Program-made: the position numbers and the translations under genes | Notes under the pieces: model-generated | What the model was told of the DNA's origin: nothing | The model's input: only the letters and a program-made list of their open reading frames with translations | The model's database searches: none | Shown here: positions 36,790-48,300 of the stretch, in pieces | Position numbering within the stretch: the stretch's first letter is position 1 | Layout of the letters: each line of letters starts with the position of its first letter | Source of the DNA: Oikopleura dioica | Taxonomy: Eukaryota > Chordata > Appendicularia > Copelata > Oikopleuridae | Length of the DNA: 64,000 bases | Assembly (NCBI GenBank): GCA_907165135.1 | Contig: OU015569.1 | Location: 12,524,501 to 12,588,500, forward strand | Direction: 5' to 3'

Positions 36790-36880
36790 ATTTAACATAG
36801 CGACGCCCTTATTCATTAATTAACCAATAAATAACTGTTTAAACTTTATTTTTGTAAAGAAAAATAAGGGTGTCACCATG
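36790..36880. repeat. Hairpin element, GTGACACCCTTATT family
   Basis: Ends TTTAACATAGCGACGCCC and AAGGGTGTCACCATGCTAA. Confidence 0.7.
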
Positions 36881-36939
36881 CTAATTCTGAAGCATAGAGA
36901 AAGTGGACCTTCCTTCGGATTTTTAGTTTTAAAATAGCA

Positions 36940-37022
36940 TAGGGATGTCCTTATTTTTACCAAAAATCTATTGATACGAGGTTAACCTCTATACCTGTGA
37001 AGAAAAATAAGGGTGTCAGTAA
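36940..37022. repeat. Hairpin element, GTGACACCCTTATT family
   Basis: Ends AGCATAGGGATGTCCTTATT and AATAAGGGTGTCAGTA. Confidence 0.65.
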
Positions 37023-37573
37023 ATAAGTAGCGATTAGCAACGCAATCCTGGAACAACATGGCCACCCCAGGAGCCCATAGTAACGGACAGTTAAAATTTC
37101 AATCAATAATTTTCTCTCTCTGATCGAAGAACAAAATTTTGATCCTTTTTCTGCAAAAAAATATGCAAGAGAGCCAGTTTTCTTGCTCTGGCAGCGCGAT
37201 TCTTGAATAATTACGATCCCGGTGAAATTTTAACTTGCAATAGGAAAATAGAGGAAATCAAACATTCTCTATTTGAATATTGGAGTTTTCGATCATCGGC
37301 GCTAGGGCCTTTCTCTTTCTCAAACAATCGCGTTTTAATGTTATGCCAGCCAAATGAGATCATCTGAGAGAGAAAGAAAAAGAGTTGGCGCGAAAGAACA
37401 ATGATCCATGCTTTGCTAAAAAATGACCTTATCCGGCCCTGCTCGCCTTTTATTTTAGCTAACAATTTTTGAAGACAACGAAGAGAACTTTTTGAATCTT
37501 GAAAAGTGGCTAGTAATATTTTCAGAAAAAAAACGAAAAGAGAGAATGAAGACAGCTTTGAATTTGCTTAAAT

Positions 37574-38582
37574 TTATTCTTCCTCGAGGAATTCTGGTCT
37601 GGGCTTGGGAACGGTCATTTCTGGGATTTTGTCGATAATGCCAAAGTCTAAAAAAGAAGAGTTTTTTCTTGAGTGGACGAAGGAACTGACCGAGGGCTTC
37701 CTGGGCTGTCATGAAATTATCTCTTTCCATGGCATTGAAAAACTCTTCATATGTTTTTCCCTTCGCGTTGTGGGTTACATAGGTCTGTGTCAGGGTCTTC
37801 TTCGTTCTGTCGATATTTTTTGCCTAAAAGAAAATCATTGGCATTCGATAAAGATCGCTAAGATGTTCCCTAAATTGTAGGGAAACCCTCAGAGTAGATG
37901 CCTAAATTGTCGAAATTTCTACTGATTTTTCCTAAAAAATCACAAAAGAGTCGACTTACAGCAATAAGAATATCAGTAGCTTGTCCTTGCGCGCCACCAA
38001 GCGGCTGATGAATCATAATCTGTGCGTTTGGCAGTGCATATCGGCAACCCGGCGAGCCAGCTGTCAAAAGCAGGGATCCCATGGAAGCGGCGTTGCCCAA
38101 ACACCAAGTTTCCACTGGACAAGGAATTAGTTGCATACAATCGTAAATCGCCATTCCGGCCGTAACTACTCCGCCCGGCGAATTAATGTACATTTTAATG
38201 GGCTGGTCGGGCTTGTCTGAGGCCAAGAATAAAAGCTGGGCGACGACGGCGGCTGCCAACTGGTCGTGAACCTTTTCCGAATTCAAAATAAAATTAGTTG
38301 TTTTTTGAATAAAGAAAAGTTTCATCTCAAGTTTTGAACGCGCTCCTGACCAAAAACGCAAATAATTCTGTCTTTCAGTAGTCGCGAGTAAATATCATAA
38401 GTTCTTTCGCCGCCCATTTCTTGTTCAATCACCAGAGGAACGCCAAATGCTCTTTCTTGTGTTTTGATCGCTTGAGAGTTTGACTGAGAAAGAATTGAGC
38501 GGAAGAGACTGCTCTGGGCACGATTTGAAGCTCGCTGCAATTTTGCTGAAATTCTGCTATTTGCTGCTCTCACGAAACGCAT
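37574..38582 (-). CDS. clpP: Mitochondrial ATP-dependent Clp protease proteolytic subunit
   Basis: Serine peptidase that forms the ClpXP chamber in the mitochondrial matrix. The N-terminus ([22 protein letters not shown]) is Arg/Ser-rich and lacks acidic residues, as in a mitochondrial presequence. Seen: [25 protein letters not shown], the catalytic Ser in [11 protein letters not shown], catalytic His in [13 protein letters not shown]; the Asp should lie in the next exon (NIDRTKKTL...). C-terminus EFLEEE, stop TAA 37574-37576. Intron 1 (38272-38345) fits as GA-AG and then the alignment to the family ([16 protein letters not shown]) needs no gap; a GT site 6 bases on would add Glu-Arg. The other introns are GT-AG. 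An acceptor-like CACTTCAG lies three bases before ATG 38580-38582. Confidence 0.93.
38272..38345 (-). other. Probable GA-AG intron in clpP
   Basis: Exon ...GGTCAG joins GTTCACGACC; the intron starts GAGCGCG and ends GAAAAG (74 bp). This exactly preserves the ClpP family length in this region. Confidence 0.55.
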
Positions 38583-38649
38583 TTTCTGAAGTGATTCGTA
38601 AAGTTAACGGAGTGGCCTTCGTAAAATGACATATAAGGGCTCGATAAGG

Positions 38650-38832
38650 GAGTGATACCCTTATTCAATCTTGCGGAAACATTCAAAAGAGTCAGATTAA
38701 GCTCTGGTGAAAGCCAAAAACTTGAAGTTAGAGTGTTGATACCCTTAATATTTTAAATTTTTAGGCCAGAGGAACAAGATCAGGGTTTTAGCCTTACTTT
38801 GGGAAGATAAAATAAGGGTGTCTCAATGCTTA
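38650..38832. repeat. Hairpin element(s), GTGACACCCTTATT family
   Basis: GAGTGATACCCTTATTCAATC on the left and GATAAAATAAGGGTGTCTCAATG on the right, with a further GTTGATACCCTTAAT between, in the gap between clpP and the gene upstream. Confidence 0.6.
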
Positions 38833-38881
38833 TTCACAAAATAAAAAGCTGTGGAAACAGCAAGGTCGAATACATATGAGT

Positions 38882-40525
38882 TTATTCTATAAGTTGGCAG
38901 TGAGAAGTCGAAGTAGGTAAATGATTTGGCATTCTTAAGGGCTTCCCTCCGCTTTTTCGAGAGGAGGGATGGATGTACAGTGAGGGTTGGAAATAGAAAG
39001 CCCCGGTAAAGGCAAGAAGTCTGAGGAAAATAGCAAGAACAAGGAAAGCAAAGACGATCATTTCCAAATTACTCAGACAGGTTTTATTAATCGAATTTGG
39101 CAGATTGTAAAACGATCCGAATCCATCTGGCGAGGTTCTTAAACAGTATCTCCCCGCGTTTAAAATAGTAATGTCTTTATTCTCCAGTTTCGAGTAAATA
39201 CCAAGTTGATAGTCGAGCATTTCGTAGCAGAGAATAAAAGTGGCTGAGATTTCCAAAATGCTCAAAAATTGATTGAACTTTTGATAGAATCGGAAGCGTT
39301 CTGACGCGTTTTTAACTCATGGCGATTTTGCACTGCCTTGAGAAATTGGAGTGCTTTGGAGAGGAATGAACAGAGGTAAAAGAAAACTTGCGGCATGGTG
39401 ATGACGGAGACCTGAACCTGGGCTCGACAACCTGTGTAGAGAACCTGAGTCAGGGTTGCTTCATTTTTCGGTCGAAGCGGCTTTTAATTAAAGCTCAGCC
39501 TGACTCATTTTTGATACACAGGTTGCCGAGCCCAGACCTGGAAAATATTTAAAAAGAAGTAGAAACAGACGAGGATAGGAAGCTCGACAAAAGCGATGAA
39601 GAAAACCAGCGCGATTTCGCTGACGACGTCGAAAATGTGAAGAGGTCTGGAGCTCAAGGAGGAGAACTTGAAGAATGGCTTGTAAAACGTCGCGATTCGC
39701 AAATGACAAATCGGCAGGACGATCATCTGCAAGAGTCCGAAAATCATCAGGACGAGGAAAATTAGTTGGTGGCGAAGGGTGACGTCGAAAATGATGTTTC
39801 TGTTTTTCGCAAAGTCGATCCAAACCAACAGCATGCTAAAATGAGATGTCAGTCGGTTGATAGATACATCTGGCTGTATTAGAAATTCTAGTTTGCTTGT
39901 CTTTTCACCTGAGAGTCATTCCTAGCGGCCGAAAGTAGTTATTGACGAAACACGTGATTTTCTGCTTCGTCCCTCTTGAAAAGCGACCTCTTCTCTTCCT
40001 CTTCTCGTCGGGCCAGAGTTCTGAAGGGATCATCCATAAAGCCACGATCCCTGCCAACCAAGATAGTCCGCCAACACCGGCGACGACGTAGATCGCCAGC
40101 TCAGGGCGCAACTGAATCTGCGGATCTTCCCATTTCGGCGCAAAAAAGGTTGAATTCAAGCCGAACTCGCGCCGAAATTCGAATTCAATCGTTGCACCCC
40201 CTTTTTCATCCAACTCTTTCTTGATTTCTTCCTTTCCGACGATGCTGAAGTCGACGATAGTTTTCGGCAATAATGTGTATCGACGAACATCGTAGACGAA
40301 GATTCGGGAAATGTCCTCATCACGATCGAGGGCTGAAGAAATCGCAGAAGGGAAGTTGCAAAGATTTTCTGTCAAATTGCCCCAGAAGATGACAGAAAAA
40401 CTGATGGTGCTGAGATTCCTGTAGTCTGGAATCTCCTCCGATTCCAGAATTGAAGCACTAGAATCCACGATGATGCAGAAAAAAGGGAGAAAAAAGCATC
40501 GAAGCATCAATTTTTCTGAAAACAT
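38882..40525 (-). CDS. Multi-pass membrane protein with signal peptide, family unknown
   Basis: Exon 1 (40525 to 39909) starts MFSEKLMLRCFFLPFFCIIVDSS, a likely signal peptide, then a ~130-residue extracellular region with NLT/NST glycosylation sites, then a membrane helix (LAIYVVAGVGGLSWLAGIVALWMI) and a basic loop (DEKRKRRGR). Exon 2 (39835-39538) holds two or three further helices. Exon 3 (from 39411) continues VSVITMPQVFFYLCSFL and, after a frame break at AAAAA 39264-39268 (one missing base), LSILEISATFILCYEML with two more helices; stop at 38882-38884. Intron 1 is 39836-39908 (GT-AG). Intron 2 (39412-39537) is a MITE. Possibly a lipid- or Wnt-pathway-like membrane protein, but I do not recognise it. 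It follows APC11 by 125 bp. Confidence 0.65.
39412..39537 (-). other. Intron consisting of a MITE plus one target-site copy
   Basis: On the minus strand the exon ends TTCCAG and the intron begins GTCTGGGCTCGG (MITE end); it ends GAGCCCAGGTTCAG, followed by the exon GTCTCCGTC. Length is 126 = 118 (element) + 8 (one duplication). Both splice sites lie in the target duplications, TTCCAGGT and GTTCAGGT. Removing the intron restores an open frame through QVSVITMPQVFF. Confidence 0.75.
39418..39535. repeat. MITE of the CTGGGCTCGG family forming an intron
   Basis: 118 bp, ends CTGGGCTCGACAACCTGTG and ACAGGTTGCCGAGCCCAG. Flanking 8-mers ACCTGAAC (39410-39417) and ACCTGGAA (39536-39543) match at 6 of 8 positions. 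Confidence 0.8.
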
Positions 40526-40649
40526 CTATCTTACATTTCCAGAAAATTTAAAATTCGTGAAGGCAGTATGCTGTACTGTAAGACTCTAGAAACAGATGTG
40601 TGGATCATTAAAAAATGGCGAATAAAGATCAAAGAAAAAATCATTCTTT

Positions 40650-41167
40650 TCAATCGTCGTCGTTGAAAATGGGCGTTGGAAGGACGAATTGAGGTGTTCC
40701 GTTTTCCGCAGTTTCCGCCTCTCCCGTCATTGTTTCGGTTTTGTCCTCTTCCTTGATTTTTTGAATTTAAAATCATGAATTTGATTGTTGCAGTTACCTC
40801 GTTTTTGTAGCTCCAGACTTGGCGGCAAAGAGGGCACACTTTCTCTTGACGATTTTCTTCCTGTGAGGTGAGCCACTTGTTGATGCAGTGCAGGTGGAAG
40901 GGATGCTTGCACCCGCCCCGGATTACTGGACAATCGTCGCCTGGGAATTTGCAGATTCCAGTGTTGCACGTCGCTTCGAAATCGACTCTTTTATGGGTTA
41001 GATGTTTGATAAGGGTTTCAGGTGAAAGAAAAGCATAAAAACCAACAACGAGATGCAAAATTGACCCATGCTCGACAAACTGCGCACTTTTGGTCGCCAT
41101 GCTCGCCCACATCCCACTTCCACTTGGCCGTTGTCTTCCACTCCTTGATCTTTATTTTCAAAGGCAT
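40650..41167 (-). CDS. ANAPC11: Anaphase-promoting complex RING subunit 11
   Basis: Small RING-H2 protein that, with APC2, forms the catalytic module of the APC/C ubiquitin ligase. MPLKIKIKEWKTTAKWKWDV matches the conserved APC11 N-terminus; CAVCR, then VDFEATCNTGICKFPGDDCPVI, GGCKHPFHLHCINKWL and VCPLCRQVW give the zinc ligands and the diagnostic PGDDCP motif. An acidic 37-residue tail (EEDKTETMTGEAETAENG...IFNDDD) on a separate exon is unusual, as APC11 normally ends at the RING. The intron after CR has no GT donor; AG-AG gives the family spacing. ATG 41165-41167 lies one base after a CTAG acceptor-like site. Stop TGA 40650-40652. Confidence 0.9.
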
Positions 41168-41309
41168 TCTAGCGCCGCAAAAGTTGATAAATAGTCGGGA
41201 AATATGGAATTATCATTGTGAAGAAGTGTGAGAGCGTGGCAATGCAAGGATAGACAGTGAAGCTAGATAGGTAATTTGTGAAATATAGTGAACTGTGACA
41301 GAATAATGA

Positions 41310-42053
41310 TTACATGATGGAGCATTTTTTTCGATCGTCTTGATGGACTTCCTAAAAGAAAAAATTATTGTGAAATCTCACTGAAATATTTTTACCATGT
41401 TGTCCTCGCTTCTCTCATCATCATCATCATCTTCATCTACTCGGCTTTGTGGGATCGGCGAGGGGGTGCGATTGACTCTGAAAACACTTTTGAAGGGAAG
41501 AAAACGAGGCTAGCTGCTTACCTGGCCTCAACGTCTTTTATATGCTGAGTGTAGATCAACAATTCCTCCTCCAGAGCGTCGTTTATGTCCTTGGCTCGCT
41601 CGACCTAAAAATTAATGTTATTAATTTGAAATCAGACGAAGTACTTACTTCTTGCTCGATCTTGCTGACGTCAAGAAGAGCATACTGAAGGCTCATGGTT
41701 TTCTGATGAGCCTCCTCGATCTGGGCATCTTTGATTCGCATCTCAGTCTCGAATGTCTCCCTAAAGTGAAATATAAATCGGAGAAAAGAGGAAAAAATTC
41801 TTACTTGAGTGACTGTATCTCATGGTTGTGTTTTAACCTTTCAGCCCACAGTTGGCTTCGCAACTTGTCGGCGTCCGATTCCGCCTCAACCAGTTGAGCA
41901 TTCAAGCTCATCTAAAAAGAAAGTTTTGATTCAAATCAAAGCAGTGGCGATTCTTACAATTTGAGCATCATCGTTATTATTCTGCGCGTCATCCTCTCGA
42001 GCGAGGAGGGCGCGAGGAGCGGCAACTTCACGGGATAACGCGCCCTGCATCAT
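41310..42053 (-). CDS. Coiled-coil protein with C-terminal CaaX box
   Basis: Six short exons joined by 40-50-bp GT-AG introns encode ~190 residues: MMQGALSREVAAPRALLAR, then coiled coil (LNAQLVEAESDADKLRSQL; EMRIKDAQIEEAHQKTMSLQ; VERAKDINDALEEELLIYTQ), a Pro/Ser linker, a poly-Asp stretch from a GATGAT repeat (~41416-41435) and the end KKCSIM-stop. CSIM is a farnesylation-type CaaX motif, so the protein is probably tethered to a membrane. Family not recognised. ATG 42051-42053 lies a few bases after TATTTCAG; the stop is 143 bp upstream of the APC11 start, which suggests an operon. Confidence 0.7.
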
Positions 42054-42662
42054 GAACCTGAAATATGAGATCATTTTTATGAGGAATTTTGATTAAAGAA
42101 CTTCGAATTCACAATTAATTAAGTTTTGTTTTTGCGTTTTTGAGACTTTCTTTTTTGAGAACTTGGTTACTTAAAGTTTTGAGAGGTGTTTTCAATGAAT
42201 CTTGAAACTTGGAGGAAAGAAGTTGAGTCGAAGAAAGAAGGTTGAAATCTCCCTTCGCCAAGGCAGAGTAAATATTCAATGACGATTCGAGGATAGCGTA
42301 TTCACTTCACATATCCGACGACTTGATTAAATTCACAAGAATAAATAAACAAATTAAAAACTGAAAGACAACGATTGAAATTATTTAGGTTTTTTTATTT
42401 ATTTGACACGCGACTTTGAATCAACTGTGCGTGGCAATGCAAGGATAGATAGGGTAGCTAGAGAAGGTAAATCATGAAATATACAGGTTTTGCATTTTTT
42501 CTTTCATTTTTGATCATTGCTGGCAGAAATTTAGGTAGGACTTTTTGAATAAAAACGAAGATCTTCATTTTTTCCATTATTTTCAGTAGTCGAAAGTGCA
42601 TCGCACTCTTTCTCTGATGCTGTCTGTTCAAAGGATTTACTTTGCTGTAATTTGAGATTATC
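42054..42662. other. Spacer; no gene seen
   Basis: A/T-rich. A stretch near 42420-42480 (GTGGCAATGCAAGGATAGA..) repeats, with changes, the sequence at ~41236-41285 downstream of the CaaX gene, so it is a short dispersed or duplicated segment. Confidence 0.5.
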
Positions 42663-42700
42663 TAGTATTGGGCAACACAAGTGAAAACCTGAGTCAGGGT

Positions 42701-45015
<2,315 letters not shown>

Positions 45016-45356
45016 TTTTCGGAGCGTGGAATGATCTCTTCTTTGATTTTGTTCTTCTGCCGATCTCTTTCTGCAGTCTTAAAAAATCGCCCTTGAATGA
45101 AAAGGAAAAAGAAATTGAAAGATGATTACGTCAGATTCATTCAGTCATTTCGTCAGGCACTGCCTGCGTGACTAAATTCCAATAAAATTCTAGCTTTTCT
45201 TCACCAGCAATTCAATTACTTGTAACATTTCCTTCTGTTTATTCAGTGACGCTTTTTGCTCAATTGAAAATTGAAATCATTAATTCATGAATTGAAAATT
45301 AATGACTTGCACGAGTGAGTTGAGTATTTTTGAACTTTGAAGACAACGAGGAGAAT

Positions 45357-48300
45357 CTACGAAAACGACTCTTCTTCATAAACAGTCTCTTCTTCCGAAC
45401 CTTCTTCTTCTTCAGACCTGCAAAAAAAGAGTGTGAAAAATTAGGGAAATTTTTTGAGTTGGTGTACTTTTATTGCCCGATCAAATAAATACCCAGACCA
45501 CACCCCATAAACAATGCTTTCTTTCTGATGTAAGATTATCTCGACAAACATAAGCTATAAGAATCGAGTCTCAAAATAGAAGTACTTACGTTTCATCGTC
45601 TGAATTCTGGCCCTTGCACATTTCGCAGCCGCAGTGAAACAAATAATTCACCGATAACTGCTCTTGCCTTGTCTTTTTCGATCTGTTTAGCGTGTGTCCG
45701 TCCAAATAGCTACATAAACAAGAATTATTACGAATAGGCACTAAGGGCTTAGGCAAAGTAGTCATCGTGAAAACCAAACGTTACTAGAGTTAACAGAGTG
45801 ACACCCTTATCTTTACCAGATCCGCAAAGATTTTGAAGTCTGAAATCATGGCTACCCCCTTAAATTCTAAATACGAGCAAGATAAAGGTTCAAAGACTCC
45901 TTTGCTAAGAAAGATAAGGGTGTCACAATGTTAACTCTAAGAGAAAAATCTATGTAAAAACAAAGCTTCACGAAAACTACTATAAATGTATCCATGCCCA
46001 AAAGCGAATTAGAGACGTTCATTTTGAAATCCTCGTTTTGCAAAAAATCATAAAAGGAAAAGTATGCGCATGAGAAAAATTTATTTTCTTTAAAAAAGCT
46101 AATAACAATGAGCTCAGAAAAAACGGCTGGTTGGTTGTTTTTTTGTTTGAACAGGTCACCTAATAAAGTTAGAAGCAGTTTTGCAGATTTCAAACAGAAT
46201 ATTGATCATTTTTATTTGATCTTTCTTTTTATATACTTTTCTCATAAGATTTTTATTTATTTGTTTATATATAAATTTGAATAAAATATTGTTTGATAGA
46301 ACGTTGTTTGTTTTGAATGTTTCACCTTGAAAACGAAGCAGCTTTTGAGTAAAATTAACATAACTTTTTAAATTTCTTTTTATCCTATTTTTTTATCTGA
46401 CACCTATTTTTAGTCTTGGTAACTTTGAGATACTTTTTTAGTTGATTTTTTCACCTTTTTTGAAAAATTCTGGTTTTTTGAAAGAAACGCGGCTACTTTT
46501 TGATTTTGACACGGTTTGACTTTGAATTTTGAATTGTTCTGAAGAAGGTAGGAGAGGAAAAATTATTAAGTAGGTGTCAGTTACCCTCCGACTTGGCGGA
46601 GGACTTGCCAGAAGACTCTGTGTATTTTGGAAAGGGTTCGTAGTTGAGCACGCGGATGCGCTTCTTCTTCCGCTTTTCCGGCTTGTCCGGCTTGTAGCGC
46701 AAGCTCTTGTAGATTTCTGTTAACAGATAGCCACAAATTAACTTAGCTTCAACCCTATGGAAATATTCTAGCATAGGCCCTAGTCTTGGCAGCCTGTAAA
46801 GAAAAGCCAAAGGTTCGTCAATTTCGATATTAGTGTGTTAACAGTAGTTTGACTTCTGTAACTGCCCTGAGGCAGTTTCAAAGCCACCAGGCTCGTTTCT
46901 TTTTATCCTAACTTGCAATTTCTCGTTTCAGGGTCAGACGAGGGTGGAAAGAATGTAGGGCTACCGTTTCCTGCTGGATTGAGTGAGATCAGACCGTAAA
47001 AGGCGATGAAGCAGACGACCGAGTTGACGAGCTTGAGCCCGTTTTCTTTCGCGTGGTAGTCGTTGCTGCGGGATTGAATGTAGACGTTTACCACCGACAA
47101 TGAGAGGCTGAAAGGCACATTACTTTCATCGCTCTTTCAAGATTCACTTTTTCTATCCATAGTTCTAGAGCTCATCTTTTAGTTTACTTGCCTGATTGTG
47201 AGCGCCCAATCCATGAACCAGCTGAGTCTGGCCGCGTCCCGGTAGAATCTCTCTGCGCATCGCTGCAGGAGTCCCTCGGGTTGAATGTCCCTGCACCTGG
47301 CGTGGCTGCTTCTGCCCATTCTCTTCGTTGATTGCAGCGCTTTTGCTTTGGTCAGACGCGGCGCAGATAGCTCAGTTCGGACAGACGGGGACAATCACAC
47401 GACCGGTCGGGGCGGGAATTGGCTGGTCGGCTCCTTCTCTCTCGAATTGCTCCTCGCTGCGTCTGGCTGCTCTTCTAGCGAACCTTGAACTGAGTCTGTC
47501 TGCCCCGGGCAAACACGTCTTCCAGTAGCGCACTGCTCGAATTAACTGAGGGGCCAGGGGTCCGATCTCTAGAAGAAAATCAATCCCAAATCAAAACATT
47601 CCCCATTCTAGAGCAGCTAACTCTTCTCTAACTCCGAATTCTCTCAAATGCGAGAGTAAATAGTAGCGAAAAAAAAAGAATATGCAAAATAAATAATGAA
47701 TTTCTACATTGATGCAGCGCCACTTCCAGATAGAGCAAAGAGAGTCCTTCTAAAATGCAGCTCGGACATCCGAATCGACGAGCATTTAGAAAGACATCAT
47801 CCCTCAGAGTTCGAAATTTGGTAGAAAATCCGTGCTCCCGCTCCCTCCCTGCTCCCTCACCCTGAAAAAGGGAGCTCCCTCGTAAAAACCCGTGCTCCTG
47901 CTCCCTCCCTGCTCCCAAAAAAGGGAGCTCCCTTTGGGAGCTCCCAATTTTGCTCCCTTTTTTCAAATTTCAAAAATTTTCGAAAATTTTTCATTTTATT
48001 AAGTAAACTCTAAGTAGCAACACCATCGTTGTATGGTTATTATAAAGCGATGATAAAGAAAGTATAAATAGGCATAATGGCAAATAGGCGAATTTCGTGA
48101 ATGACTTCAATGTTTTCTTACTAGGGTCGGCACCGACCACCATTTTCCCAGGTCGGGTTGGTCGGTCTCCCAAAAATTTGGCGAAATCCGTGGTCGTTTT
48201 GGTTGGTCGGGTCGCCTTACTTTTTGGTCGGTTTTTGGTCGGTCGGTGGTCGGTTTTTGGTCGGGTCGGGTCGGTTTTTATCCGAAAGAAATAATGATCC

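Larger units (their letters stand above)
36655..37573. other. Spacer with two hairpin elements
   Basis: Hairpins of the GTGACACCCTTATT family at 36790-36880 and 36940-37022; otherwise A/T-rich with no recognised gene. Confidence 0.6.
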
